41,728 bases of DNA. Source: Marinomonas algarum (lineage in GTDB: Bacteria > Pseudomonadota > Gammaproteobacteria > Pseudomonadales > Marinomonadaceae). Every line of letters starts with the position of its first letter. The stretch's first letter is position 1. The notes under the pieces were generated by a model. The model had not been told where the DNA came from and did no database searches. It worked only from the letters and a program-made list of their open reading frames with translations. The stretch lies in contig NZ_JAJATW010000022.1 of assembly GCF_020532605.1 (NCBI RefSeq), positions 1 to 41,728 on the forward strand, given 5' to 3'. The position numbers and the translations under genes are program-made. Below are positions 15,002 through 24,600 of the stretch, one piece after another.

Positions 15002-15853
15002 TTATTGGTCTATTAATACTCTCATAGACAAGTCGATGGCGTGAACGTGCTTAGTGAGCGCACCGATAGAAACAAAATCGACCCCAGTTGAGGCAACGTT
15101 AAGCAATTGTTCTTGGCTCATATTGCCTGACGCTTCAAATTTCACTTGCCCTTTGAAACGATCAACGGCGGTTCTCATATTGTCGTAAGAGAAGTTATCA
15201 AGCATGATGATATCGGCACCGGCAGAAACCGCCATGGCAACTTCATCGAGGTTTTCTGTTTCGACTTCGATTGTTTTGCCAGGCGCAATTTTTTGCGCCA
15301 TCGCGACGGCATTGCTGATAGAGCCTGCGGCCATGATGTGGTTCTCTTTGATCAAAAAAGCATCATAAAGCCCCATGCGATGGTTTTGACCACCGCCAAC
15401 GGTGACGGCATATTTTTGTGCCTGACGCATGCCCGGCAGCGTTTTTCGTGTGTCTAAAATGCGTAGTGAGGTGCCATCAACAATACGGCAGTACTCCTGC
15501 GTAATCGTTGCTGTGTAAGACAAGGTTTGTAAGAAGTTTAACGCTGTACGTTCACCGGTCAAAATAGTGCGAGCATGCCCAGTAATCGTTAGAAAAGGTT
15601 GGTTTGCGGTAAGCACGTCTCCGTCTTGACAATGCCAAGTGAGAGTGACGTCCCCTTTGAGTTGAGCAAAAACACTGTCCACCCAAGCTTGACCGCACAG
15701 AATGGCTTTTTCGCGACTGATAACGGTTGCTTTAATACGCTGTTCTTCCGGTATGAGTTGTGCGGTGATATCGCCTGAACCAATATCTTCTTCTAACGCG
15801 AAATGCACTTGTGATTCGATGTGCTGCTTGAGAAGAGCGTCTAGAGAAGTCAT
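15002..15853 (-). CDS. nadC: Nicotinate-nucleotide pyrophosphorylase (carboxylating), NadC
   Basis: NadC converts quinolinate and PRPP to nicotinate mononucleotide, CO2 and pyrophosphate in de novo NAD synthesis. The 283-aa protein has EEDIGSGDIT near residue 22, TGERTALNFLQTLS, LDTRKTLPGMRQAQKYAVTVGGG, NHRMGLYDAFLIKENH and the final barrel motifs EVETENLDE, IMLDNFS and FEASGNM. ATG 15853 is chosen over the 51-codon longer frame because AGGA lies six bases upstream and MTSLDALLKQHIE matches the family N-terminus. It stands alone here, without the ampD neighbour seen in many gammaproteobacteria. Confidence 0.94.
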   Translation of the reverse strand: MTSLDALLKQHIESQVHFALEEDIGSGDITAQLIPEEQRIKATVISREKAILCGQAWVDSVFAQLKGDVTLTWHCQDGDVLTANQPFLTITGHARTILTGERTALNFLQTLSYTATITQEYCRIVDGTSLRILDTRKTLPGMRQAQKYAVTVGGGQNHRMGLYDAFLIKENHIMAAGSISNAVAMAQKIAPGKTIEVETENLDEVAMAVSAGADIIMLDNFSYDNMRTAVDRFKGQVKFEASGNMSQEQLLNVASTGVDFVSIGALTKHVHAIDLSMRVLIDQ

Positions 15854-16039
15854 GTATTGTCCTAATGATGCGCAAAAATAATCATCTATTGTAACGCCAT
15901 ATTTTAAATGAGTCAGTGCTGTTTTTTGGGATAATTCTTGTTTTGCATGATCTTTTTCCCAGCAAGTTGCACTTGTACACAAGTTTTTTAACGATAAAAA
16001 AGCCACCTTGTCAAAAAACGATAGTATTCATGCAGGCTA

Positions 16040-16066
16040 TGTAATTCATAAATTTTATGAATTACA
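16040..16066. promoter_or_regulatory. Perfect 27-bp AT-rich palindrome
   Basis: Arms TGTAATTCATAAA and TTTATGAATTACA are perfect reverse complements, 13 bp each, around a single central base. It lies 187 bp before nadC and 584 bp before aceE. The near-zero loop favours a protein-binding dyad over an RNA hairpin. It does not match the PdhR operator core (TGGTNNNACCA). Confidence 0.55.
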
Positions 16067-16239
16067 CTCTATTTTTATTGTGTTTGATAAGGTTAGAATA
16101 GTTCAATACGAATATCAGATTACTTTCAGTGCATAATGACTATTTTTGAATCAGTCTTGTGCATTGTAATCTTAACGTATATGGCTAGGCGGCACTGAGT
16201 TAAGGTGTTAGTCTAATGTCGAATCTAGGCGATAGAGTG

Positions 16240-16268
16240 AAAGATCCAGCAAGTTGCTGTGTCTTTTT
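16240..16268 (+). terminator. Weak terminator-like hairpin in the aceE upstream region
   Basis: AAAGA pairs with TCTTT and, inside a 2x2 internal loop, CAGC pairs with GCTG around AAGTT; the 3' side is followed by more T residues. It could end a short leader or small RNA transcribed toward aceE. The interrupted stem makes it a weak call. Confidence 0.3.
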
Positions 16269-16374
16269 ACTAGAAGCCAAGACGATAAATGGCATGCTCT
16301 ACAGTGTGTGAATAACATAGTTTTTTAATTTTTGCCTACAATTAGCGACACTAAGCGTATGTAAAAACTGAATC

Positions 16375-16398
16375 TTGGGCTTGATGAACCAAGCCCAA
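16375..16398 (+). other. Stem-loop in the aceE upstream region
   Basis: TTGGGCTTG (16375-16383) and CAAGCCCAA (16390-16398) form a perfect 9-bp stem with a six-base loop ATGAAC. No T tract follows. It lies about 250 bp before aceE and may be part of its mRNA leader. Confidence 0.4.
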
Positions 16399-16649
16399 AT
16401 TGGAAGCGAACCGACTAGTTCTCTAATAGTGGTCGAGGCAATGGATAAAATACCAGATAATAATAATTGCTAATTAATCGGCAAGTTAGTGTCTAACTAA
16501 ATCATGACACGCTTGTCGTATTCGGCTGGAATTCTGATGTGTACTGACATTGATTCCTAAGGTTCGTTTAAGCCGCCACCAAGACATAAACACTCATAAT
16601 GTCCTTGGATGGTTAAGTATCTGTTCTAATAGCGGGAGTTATTAACACG

Positions 16650-19316
16650 ATGACTGAGCAGCATATTCTCGAAGACATCGATCCAATTGAAACTAAAGAG
16701 TGGATCGATGCGCTTGAGTCTGTCCTTCGTGAAGAAGGTTCTGATCGCGCGCAATTCATTTTAAATCGTTTGACAAGTGAAGCCTCAAAATCGGGTACTT
16801 CACTACCATCATCCATTACAACGCCTTACCGGAATACGATTCTTCCTGAGAATCAGAAGCAATTGCCCGGTGACGTATTTATGGAGCGACGCATTCGTTC
16901 TATTATTCGTTGGAACGCATTGGCGATGGTAATGAAGGCCAACCGAGTTGATTCAACACTGGGTGGCCACATTACAAGCTTCTCTTCTGCGGCGACGCTT
17001 TATGATATTGGTTTTAACCACTTTTTCCGTGGGAACGACGGTAAGCAAGAAGCCGATATGGTTTTCTTCCAAGGTCATATTTCACCCGGTATTTATGCAC
17101 GCTCTTATATAGAAGGGCGTTTAACGGAAGAGCAGTTGGATAACTTCCGCCGTGAAGTCGACGGCAAAGGTATCTCTTCTTATCCTCACCCTTGGTTGAT
17201 GCCGGATTACTGGCAGTTCCCAACAGTCTCTATGGGGCTTGGGCCACTGCAAGCGATTTACCAAGCACATGTTATGAAGTATCAGCATAGCCGTGGTCTT
17301 ATCGATCAAGGCGATCGTAAAGTCTGGGCTTTCCTTGGTGATGGTGAGTGTGATGAGCCAGAATCCTTGGGTGCAATTGCTTTAGCGGGTCGTGAGAACC
17401 TAGACAACCTTATTTTTGTCATCAACTGTAACTTACAGCGCCTTGATGGTCCTGTGCGTGGTAACAGTAAAATTGTTCAAGAACTTGAAGGTGTGTTCCG
17501 CGGTGCTGGTTGGAATGTCGTTAAGTGTCTATGGGGTCGTCATTGGGATCCTCTTTTCGAAAAAGACGACAAGGGTTTGCTGATTAAACGTATGAACGAA
17601 GTCTGCGATGGTGAACTTCAGAACTACAAAGCGAATGGTGGTGCTTACACTCGTGAACACTTTTTCGGTAAATACCCTGAGTTGCTAGAAATGGTCAAAG
17701 ACATGACCGACGATGAGATTATGAATCTTAATCGTGGTGGTCACGATCCATATAAAGTCTACGCAGCGTACGCCGAAGCGGTCGCGCACAAAGGTCAGCC
17801 GACGGTTATCTTGGCGCAAACCGTAAAAGGTTACGGTATGTTCAAGGCGGCAGAAGCACAAAATACCGCGCACCAGACGAAAAAACTGGATGAAGAATCA
17901 TTAGGTCAGTTCCGTGACAAGTTTGGTATTCCAATCAGTGACGAAGAGCTGAAAGATCTACCTTATTACCGTCCAGCAGAAGACAGCCCTGAAATGCAAT
18001 ATTTGCGCGCTCGTCGTAAAGAATTGCATGGTGATTTCCCTGTTCGTCGTCGTGACTGTGAAGCACTTGAAGTGCCTTCTTTAGAAGCTTTTAAAGCGCA
18101 AATTGCCGGAACAAAAGGTCGAGAAATATCGACGACTATGGCGTTTGTACGTGCACTTAATGTCATGGTGAAAGATAAGAATATCGGTAAACGTGTTGTG
18201 CCGATTCTGGCGGATGAAGCCCGTACATTTGGTATGGAAGGTATGTTCCGCCAATTGGGTATATACAGCAGTGAAGGTCAGCGTTATACGCCACATGACC
18301 ACAGTCAAGTGATGTATTACAAAGAGTCTGCAGACGGGCAAATTCTACAAGAAGGTATTAACGAAGCGGGTGCTTTTTCTTCTTGGCTGGCGCTGGCGAC
18401 ATCGTACAGCAACAGTAATCTGCCGATGATTCCTGTGTACATCTACTACTCTATGTTTGGTTTCCAACGTGTTGGTGATTTGGCATGGGCAGCAGGTGAC
18501 TCTCAAGCGCGTGGGTTCTTGATTGGCGCGACCGCTGGTCGTACGACTCTAAACGGTGAAGGTCTTCAGCATGAAGACGGTCACTCGCACATATTAGCGG
18601 GTACGATTCCGAACTGTGTGTCTTATGACCCAACTTATTCATACGAAGTGGCTGTTATCGTTCAAGACGGTCTTCGTCGTATGTATCATGAAAAAGAAAG
18701 TGTTTTCTACTACTTAACAGTAATGAATGAAAACTACGCGCATGAAGACATGCCTGAAGGTGTCGAAGACGGCATCATCAAGGGTATGTATAAGTTGAAG
18801 TCTCACGAAGACAAAGCCAACAGCAAAAATGTTCAACTGCTTGGTTCTGGCGTTATTCTGCGCGAAGTGGAAGCGGCTGCCGAAATTCTGTTCAACGACT
18901 ACGGTGTGAACTCTGATATTTGGAGTGTCACGTCTTTCAATGAATTGCGTCGTGAAGGTTTGGATGCCACTCGTTGGAGCATGTTGCACCCAGAAGAAGA
19001 AGCGCGCAAGCCATATGTTGAAACTTGCTTAGACGGTAAAGGGCCTGTTATTGCGTCAACAGACCATATCAAGTTGTTTGCAGATCAAATTCGCCCATTT
19101 ATCAATACGACTTACCATGTATTGGGTACAGATGGTTTTGGCCGCAGTGATACGCGTGCTCAGTTGCGTCATTTCTTTGAAATAAACCGTTACTGGGTTG
19201 TTGTTTCTGCTTTAACCGCGCTGGTAAAAGACGGTGTGATTGATGCATCTGTTGTTAGTGGAGCGATTGCTAAGTTTGGTTTAGACCCAGAAAAACCGAA
19301 TCCTGTTACTTGCTAA
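16650..19316 (+). CDS. aceE: Pyruvate dehydrogenase E1 component (homodimeric type)
   Basis: AceE is the thiamine-diphosphate enzyme that decarboxylates pyruvate and transfers the acetyl group to the lipoyl arms of E2. At 888 aa it matches the homodimeric E1 length (887 in E. coli). The thiamine-diphosphate motif begins GDGECDEPE and ends LIFVINCNLQR. Other landmarks are GHISPGIYARSYIEGR, DGPVRGN, TVKGYGM, ADEARTFGMEGMFRQ and EDGHSH with GDSQARGFL. The ribosome site GGGAG lies about 12 bases before the ATG. It is followed 89 bp later by aceF in the same orientation; the gap shows no strong terminator, so they form one operon. No pdhR-like regulator is adjacent. Confidence 0.97.
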   Translation: MTEQHILEDIDPIETKEWIDALESVLREEGSDRAQFILNRLTSEASKSGTSLPSSITTPYRNTILPENQKQLPGDVFMERRIRSIIRWNALAMVMKANRVDSTLGGHITSFSSAATLYDIGFNHFFRGNDGKQEADMVFFQGHISPGIYARSYIEGRLTEEQLDNFRREVDGKGISSYPHPWLMPDYWQFPTVSMGLGPLQAIYQAHVMKYQHSRGLIDQGDRKVWAFLGDGECDEPESLGAIALAGRENLDNLIFVINCNLQRLDGPVRGNSKIVQELEGVFRGAGWNVVKCLWGRHWDPLFEKDDKGLLIKRMNEVCDGELQNYKANGGAYTREHFFGKYPELLEMVKDMTDDEIMNLNRGGHDPYKVYAAYAEAVAHKGQPTVILAQTVKGYGMFKAAEAQNTAHQTKKLDEESLGQFRDKFGIPISDEELKDLPYYRPAEDSPEMQYLRARRKELHGDFPVRRRDCEALEVPSLEAFKAQIAGTKGREISTTMAFVRALNVMVKDKNIGKRVVPILADEARTFGMEGMFRQLGIYSSEGQRYTPHDHSQVMYYKESADGQILQEGINEAGAFSSWLALATSYSNSNLPMIPVYIYYSMFGFQRVGDLAWAAGDSQARGFLIGATAGRTTLNGEGLQHEDGHSHILAGTIPNCVSYDPTYSYEVAVIVQDGLRRMYHEKESVFYYLTVMNENYAHEDMPEGVEDGIIKGMYKLKSHEDKANSKNVQLLGSGVILREVEAAAEILFNDYGVNSDIWSVTSFNELRREGLDATRWSMLHPEEEARKPYVETCLDGKGPVIASTDHIKLFADQIRPFINTTYHVLGTDGFGRSDTRAQLRHFFEINRYWVVVSALTALVKDGVIDASVVSGAIAKFGLDPEKPNPVTC

Positions 19317-19405
19317 TCAATGAATAGGCTAGGTGTTTGATTTAGAAGATCCTAGATCAAACACGTTTTTAAGTTTGATGCGTCTATACGACAAAGGAGA
19401 TTTCT

Positions 19406-21361
19406 GTGAGTACTGAAATCATTCGAGTACCGGATATTGGTGGTGCGACTGATGTCGAAGTTATCGAGATCAGCATTCAGGTTGGTGACATGGTAGAAGT
19501 TGACCAATCGATTATTGTATTAGAAACGGATAAAGCCTCCATGGATGTGCCTTCTTCGATGGCCGGCAAAGTAACCAGCATTTCTGTAAAAGAAGGTGAC
19601 AAGGTTTCTGAAGGTGATGAAGTTCTGATTGTAGAAGTAGAAGGCGAACAAACATCTTCTGCTGCTCCAGCGGACACAAAAGCAGAGGCTGCGCCAAAGG
19701 TGGCCGATTCCAAGCCTGCTGCGGAAGCCGCGACAAAGGTTGAACAAGTATCAGTGCCAGATATCGGTGGTGCGACAGACGTTGAAGTTATCGAGGTCTG
19801 TGTCGCAGAGGGTGACATGGTCGAAGAGGGTGATTCCCTGATTGTCTTGGAAACAGACAAGGCGTCCATGGATATTCCTTCTCCCTTTACAGGCAAAATT
19901 GGCAAAATTGCCATCAGTGTCGGTGATACTGTCTCTGAAGGGGCTGATATCTTATCGCTTGACGCTCTCTCTTCAGAGGTGACGACGGCAGAGCCTGCGT
20001 CAGTTGATAGTGCGAAGGCAGAGACTTCTGCTGTGACTGAACGCGCTGATTCTGAGACAGAAAGTGCTTCCGTTGGTGTTGAAACAGTGAACGTGCCAGA
20101 CATTGGCGGCGCTGAAGGCGTTGAAGTGATTGAAGTTGCTGTGGCAGCTGGTGATACCGTACAAGAAGGTGATTCAATCATCGTACTTGAAACGGACAAG
20201 GCATCAATGGAAATTCCTGCACCGAAATCTGGAACAGTAAAATCGGTTTCCATCAGTGTGGGCGATAAGGTTTCAGAAGGTCACCCTGTTTTAGAGCTTG
20301 AGGTTGAAGGGGCGGCTGACGTCACAAAACCAGTAGAACAGAAAGCGCCTGAAGCAAAACAAGACCCTGTACCAGAAAAAGCTGTTTCAGCCCCTGTGAC
20401 AGCGCCGGTTGCTGATCAGTCGGCAGTGTTGTCTGAGCCTTCTAAAAAGGTACATGCGGGCCCTGCAGTTCGTATGTTGGCACGTGAATTGGGTGTCGAT
20501 CTTTCTTTGGTGCGTGCAACGGGCCCTCGTGGTCGTATCCTCAAAGAAGATTTGCATGCTTACGTTAAGGCGGCAGTGCAAAAAGCCACGACGTCTTCAG
20601 CAAGTCCGGCTGTGTCGTCTGGCGCAGGGTTGCCGACCGTACCTGATCAAGACTTCAGTAAGTTTGGTGATATTGAAGTTGTGAAAATGAGTAAAATCCA
20701 ACGCATGACCGCTCAGAATATGGCGCGTAATGCTTTGGTTGTTCCTCATGTGACACAATTTGATAAAGCGGATATTACCGATTTGGAAGATTTCCGCAAA
20801 GGCCTTAAAGGTGAGATGGAGAAGCAGGGGGTTAAATTGACACCATTGCCATTCCTCATCAAAGCGGTTGCTCAGGCAATGCGAGCCAATCCTAGCTTTA
20901 ATGTCTCCCTAATGGCGGATGGCGAAAGCTATGTGCAAAAAGGCTATGTACACATTGGCGTGGCGGTGGATTCTCCTGTAGGTCTTGTTGTTCCGGTGTT
21001 ACGTGATGCCGATCAGAAATCGATTGTTCAAATTGCTCAAGAAATTAATGTCTTGATCAAGAAGGCGATGGACAAACAGCTTAAACCTGCAGACATGCAG
21101 GGTGGTTGTTTCACGATTTCAAGCTTAGGTGCCATTGGTGGAACAGGCTTTACTCCCATTGTTAACTGTCCTGAAGTGGGCATTCTCGGTGTGTCTAAAG
21201 CTGACGTCGAGCCACGTTGGAATGGAAAAGAGTTTGAGCCTCGCACCATGTTGCCTTTGTGTTTATCCTATGATCACAGAGCGGTTAATGGTGGCGATGC
21301 GGGTCGTTTCATGACGTACTTGAATGCTCTGTTGAGTGACGTTCGACGCTTATCTTTGTAA
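19406..21361 (+). CDS. aceF: Pyruvate dehydrogenase E2, dihydrolipoamide acetyltransferase with three lipoyl domains
   Basis: This 651-aa E2 core of the PDH complex moves the acetyl group from lipoamide to CoA. It has three lipoyl domains with modified lysines at about K43, K152 and K265, each in ETDKASM, separated by Ala/Glu/Pro-rich linkers. A peripheral-subunit-binding domain follows (about residues 349-387; AGPAVRMLARELGVDLSLV), then the catalytic domain (about 420-651) with the His motif DHRAVNGGDAGRF. Asn replaces the Asp of E. coli DHRxxDG, as in the Azotobacter-type enzyme. The start is GTG 19406 with AAGGAGA five bases upstream. No E3 gene (lpd) follows, so E3 must be encoded elsewhere. 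A strong terminator comes next. Confidence 0.96.
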   Translation: MSTEIIRVPDIGGATDVEVIEISIQVGDMVEVDQSIIVLETDKASMDVPSSMAGKVTSISVKEGDKVSEGDEVLIVEVEGEQTSSAAPADTKAEAAPKVADSKPAAEAATKVEQVSVPDIGGATDVEVIEVCVAEGDMVEEGDSLIVLETDKASMDIPSPFTGKIGKIAISVGDTVSEGADILSLDALSSEVTTAEPASVDSAKAETSAVTERADSETESASVGVETVNVPDIGGAEGVEVIEVAVAAGDTVQEGDSIIVLETDKASMEIPAPKSGTVKSVSISVGDKVSEGHPVLELEVEGAADVTKPVEQKAPEAKQDPVPEKAVSAPVTAPVADQSAVLSEPSKKVHAGPAVRMLARELGVDLSLVRATGPRGRILKEDLHAYVKAAVQKATTSSASPAVSSGAGLPTVPDQDFSKFGDIEVVKMSKIQRMTAQNMARNALVVPHVTQFDKADITDLEDFRKGLKGEMEKQGVKLTPLPFLIKAVAQAMRANPSFNVSLMADGESYVQKGYVHIGVAVDSPVGLVVPVLRDADQKSIVQIAQEINVLIKKAMDKQLKPADMQGGCFTISSLGAIGGTGFTPIVNCPEVGILGVSKADVEPRWNGKEFEPRTMLPLCLSYDHRAVNGGDAGRFMTYLNALLSDVRRLSL

Positions 21362-21386
21362 TATTCGGTAGGCAAGAATAGCAACT

Positions 21387-21422
21387 AAAAAACCCTAGCT
21401 TGATTGAGCTAGGGTTTTTTTT
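21387..21422 (+). terminator. Rho-independent terminator after aceF
   Basis: AACCCTAGCT (21391-21400) pairs perfectly with AGCTAGGGTT (21407-21416) around a six-base loop, flanked by A and T tracts. It can terminate aceEF and, on the other strand, the RND operon that ends at 21464. Confidence 0.93.
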
Positions 21423-21463
21423 GAGCGGCATTTTTTAATGTTAATCAGACAAGGTGGCGGAGT

Positions 21464-24400
21464 TTATTTTTGCTCCGATTGGCTGAGTGTGATGCGTTCC
21501 TTTTTACGGTAGCCTAACACTAGCAGGCAAGGTGTCAGGATTAGAGTAAGCGGTGTGGCAAACGTTAATCCCCCTGCAATCGCTGTTGACAATTGCGTCC
21601 ACCATTGAGCGGATGGCGCGCCGATATTGAAGGTTTGATGGATTAAATCGATATTGAGCTGAAACACCATAGGAATAAGCCCTAATATGGTCGTGATGGT
21701 CGTCAACATAACTGGGCGCAAACGTTGAACGCCGGTTCGTATCGCTGCTTCCTTTACCAGCATGCCTTGCTTGCGTAGGCCATTAAAGGTATCGATTAAG
21801 ACAATATTGTTGTTTACGACAATTCCGGCCAGGGCAATCACCCCCACACCACTCATCACGATGCCAAAAGGCTGACCTTTGGCCATTAAGCCGATTAATA
21901 CGCCCATGGTGGAGAAAATGACCGCGCTTAAGATCAACACGCACTGGAAAAAGTTATTAAATTGCGTCACCAGGATGATCGCCATAATAAAGAAAGCGAC
22001 ACCAAAAGCTTTCACCAAAAAGAGCATGGATTTTTGTTGCTCTTCTGTATTGCCTCTAAATTCATAGCGAACACTTTTATCAAGATTGGCTGCATCCAGT
22101 TTTACTCTGATGGCTTTAATCACTTCATCAACAACCAGTCCGTCTTGAACATCGGCTTCAATTTTGACGGTCTTCTTGCCATCCGTCCGGTTGACGGTGC
22201 CTTGTTTAGGCGCGGCATAACGATGAATAAAGTTACTAGCAGGAATGCTTCCTTGATTGGTTGGGATTTGAAGCTGATCCAGCTGATCTAACGTGCGCTG
22301 GTTAACAGGGTATCGCAACATGATGTCTATTTTATCGTCAGCGCCTTCCGGTAAAAAGTCACTAAGTTGAATCCCTGTCGTGACCAATTTAATGACATTA
22401 CCCAAACTGTTGACATCAACACCATAGCGACTGGCTTCTTCGCGATTAATATCAATACGCCATTCAATACCGGCAAGCGAGCGATCATCACTAACCGTAA
22501 TAATTTCCTCTCTCAAAGAGAGTTGTTTGATTATGTCATCCGCTGCTAGATTTAAGGCTTGTGAATAGTTCGAGCTAAGTTGAAGTTGAATGTCAGCGCC
22601 GGATTGTGGTCCGCCTTGCTCTTTTTCCGCACTGACTTCTATGCCGGGAATGTCCTGAGTATGCGCTCGAATTCTATCTAGAATTACACTGGCTGAGTCT
22701 CTTTTATACCAGTCAATAAATTCCATACTGATTGAGCCGATGCTGTCAGGCGCTTCACTGTCTCCTGGTGTGGCATAGGACGTTGTTACGACACTCTTTA
22801 ACTCACGTAAACCAATGACTTGTTGTTCGACTTGACGAACGAGGGCATCTTTCTCTTCTAAAGATAAGTCGCCACGAGCACGAATGTCTAGATTGGCGGA
22901 TTCAGGCTCGATATTAGGGAAAAACTCAACCCCTTTACCAAATTGGCCATAGCTGACAAAAACCGCAACAAGCAAGCCAATAGTAAACAGCAGTACCCAT
23001 ACAGGTCGTTCTACCAGCCGTGTTAGCATTCGACCATAGGCGCCGGTTATACCTGTAAGTTGTTGAAGGTCACCGCTTTCTGTGAGCTTCAGTGCTTGCA
23101 TCGTTTTAGTGCTGTAAGCGCCTCTTTTACCAATAATAGAGCCAATAGTGGGTAAGACGATTAACGCCATCACCAAAGAAGAGGACAATGTTGCAATAAT
23201 TGTAATCGGCATGTATTGCATAAATTCCCCCACAATGTCTGGCCAGAACAGTAGGGGCATGAAAACAGCAAGCGTGGTGGCTGTAGACGCTATGATTGGC
23301 CATGCCATGCGTTGAGCCGCTTCACGGTAGGCTTGCTTTTTAGGAGCGCCTTCAGCCAGTTTTCGATCGGCGTATTCGGTGACCACGATGGCACCGTCCA
23401 CCAGCATGCCAACGCTGAGTATGAGCGCAAACAACACCACCATATTAATGGTATAACCCTGCAGGTTTAGAATAAGGATGCCAGCAAGAAATGCCCCAGG
23501 TATTGCCAAGCCAACCAAAAAGGCGCTGCGTATTCCTAATGCCCACACAATGACGATCATAACCAGCAAGGTAGCGGTCAAGACATTGTTAAAAAGATCG
23601 TTTAAAGAGGTTTCTATGTTGGTCGATTTGTCGCCCGTTAAGTTGTAGCTAACGCCGTTTTGCCATTGTTGACTTTCCTCTTCAACGACCATTTTTACAG
23701 CATTGATGGTGTTGATGATGTTCGAGCCGACACGTTTTGAAACCGCCAATGTGATGCTGCGTTTTCCCGCAACGCGGGCATAACTGTCTGGGTCCTCAAA
23801 AGTAAGTTCACCCGTAGCAATGTCTTTTAGCAAGACCACCTGATCACCATCGGCTTTGATTGGAAGGTTAAGAATGTCTTCTTTTGTTTTTAAGAGTCCT
23901 GGAACTTTTAACGAAAAGCGTCCCGCCCCGGTGTCCAAATTACCAGCGGCCACAAGGCGATTATTGCCTGAGACAAAATTTGATACGTCGGCGAGGGACA
24001 GATTGTAGGTTTCGAGTTTTTCAGGACGAATAACGATCTGTGCTTGTTGGTCACGATCGCCGCTGATTTTGGCTTCCAGTACACCATCAACCGCTTCAAT
24101 CGCGTCTTGAAGATTTTTAGCGGTGCGACTGAGCGTGGCAAAGTCAACATTGCCTGATAAGTTGACACGCAGAACAGGGAAGGTAGACAGATTTATTTCC
24201 GTGACAGTCGGCTCGTCAGCATCATCGGGTAATTCACTTTTTGCACGGTCAACCTTGTCCTTGGTGTCGCTAATCGCTTGGTCAATGTCAACGCTCGACA
24301 AAAATTCCAATATGATCGAGGCGTGGCCTTCTGAGGCGGTTGATTTAAGTTCCTTTAAGCCATCAAGTCCTTGGAGTTCTTTTTCAAGGGGGTGCACCAA

Positions 24401-24589
24401 TAAGCTGTCTGCGTCTTCAGGAGAGATTCCTTCTAAAGAAACAGAGACATACGCCATTGGGATGGTAATGTCAGGATCGTTTTCCTTGGCTATTTCAATA
24501 TAAGACACGGTGCCCATAATCAAGATCAGCACAAAAAACATCATCACAGTGCGTGAGCGAGCGAGAGCGGCTTCAATAAGAGTTTGCAT
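21464..24589 (-). CDS. RND-family efflux transporter permease
   Basis: This 1041-aa AcrB-type inner-membrane pump exports hydrophobic or amphipathic compounds using the proton gradient. It has one N-terminal helix, a large periplasmic loop (pore and docking domains), a helix bundle about residues 335-535, a second loop and a final bundle about 850-1025. The helix-4 proton-relay motif reads LSVGMLVDGAIVVTEYADRKL, with one Asp where AcrB has two, as in several other RND groups. AGGAGA lies just before the ATG. The adaptor gene lies 11 bp upstream. No outer-membrane channel gene is nearby, so a TolC-like partner must come from elsewhere. The substrate is unknown. Confidence 0.9.
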   Translation of the reverse strand: MQTLIEAALARSRTVMMFFVLILIMGTVSYIEIAKENDPDITIPMAYVSVSLEGISPEDADSLLVHPLEKELQGLDGLKELKSTASEGHASIILEFLSSVDIDQAISDTKDKVDRAKSELPDDADEPTVTEINLSTFPVLRVNLSGNVDFATLSRTAKNLQDAIEAVDGVLEAKISGDRDQQAQIVIRPEKLETYNLSLADVSNFVSGNNRLVAAGNLDTGAGRFSLKVPGLLKTKEDILNLPIKADGDQVVLLKDIATGELTFEDPDSYARVAGKRSITLAVSKRVGSNIINTINAVKMVVEEESQQWQNGVSYNLTGDKSTNIETSLNDLFNNVLTATLLVMIVIVWALGIRSAFLVGLAIPGAFLAGILILNLQGYTINMVVLFALILSVGMLVDGAIVVTEYADRKLAEGAPKKQAYREAAQRMAWPIIASTATTLAVFMPLLFWPDIVGEFMQYMPITIIATLSSSLVMALIVLPTIGSIIGKRGAYSTKTMQALKLTESGDLQQLTGITGAYGRMLTRLVERPVWVLLFTIGLLVAVFVSYGQFGKGVEFFPNIEPESANLDIRARGDLSLEEKDALVRQVEQQVIGLRELKSVVTTSYATPGDSEAPDSIGSISMEFIDWYKRDSASVILDRIRAHTQDIPGIEVSAEKEQGGPQSGADIQLQLSSNYSQALNLAADDIIKQLSLREEIITVSDDRSLAGIEWRIDINREEASRYGVDVNSLGNVIKLVTTGIQLSDFLPEGADDKIDIMLRYPVNQRTLDQLDQLQIPTNQGSIPASNFIHRYAAPKQGTVNRTDGKKTVKIEADVQDGLVVDEVIKAIRVKLDAANLDKSVRYEFRGNTEEQQKSMLFLVKAFGVAFFIMAIILVTQFNNFFQCVLILSAVIFSTMGVLIGLMAKGQPFGIVMSGVGVIALAGIVVNNNIVLIDTFNGLRKQGMLVKEAAIRTGVQRLRPVMLTTITTILGLIPMVFQLNIDLIHQTFNIGAPSAQWWTQLSTAIAGGLTFATPLTLILTPCLLVLGYRKKERITLSQSEQK

Positions 24590-24600
24590 GCTCTATCTCC

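Larger units (their letters stand above)
15854..16649. other. 796-bp gene-free region between divergent nadC and aceE
   Basis: No convincing coding frame, tRNA or known riboswitch was seen. The stretch holds a 27-bp palindrome (16040-16066), a weak terminator-like hairpin with a T tract (16240-16268) and a 9-bp stem-loop (16375-16398). It must contain the promoters of nadC and aceE. It is long enough for an extended aceE leader or a small RNA. Confidence 0.6.

Noticed and set aside
15854..16649. PdhR-type operator before aceE
   Set aside because: No TGGTNNNACCA-like core was found; the 27-bp palindrome is of another type.
19477..20253. 258-codon minus-strand open frame inside aceF
   Set aside because: It is the antisense shadow of the repetitive lipoyl/linker region: Ser/Thr/Pro-rich, no ribosome site, no family resemblance.
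21240..21320. Loss of the catalytic Asp in the AceF DHRxxDG motif (Asn here)
   Set aside because: Asn at this place is normal in the Azotobacter/Pseudomonas-type E2, so it is not a defect.
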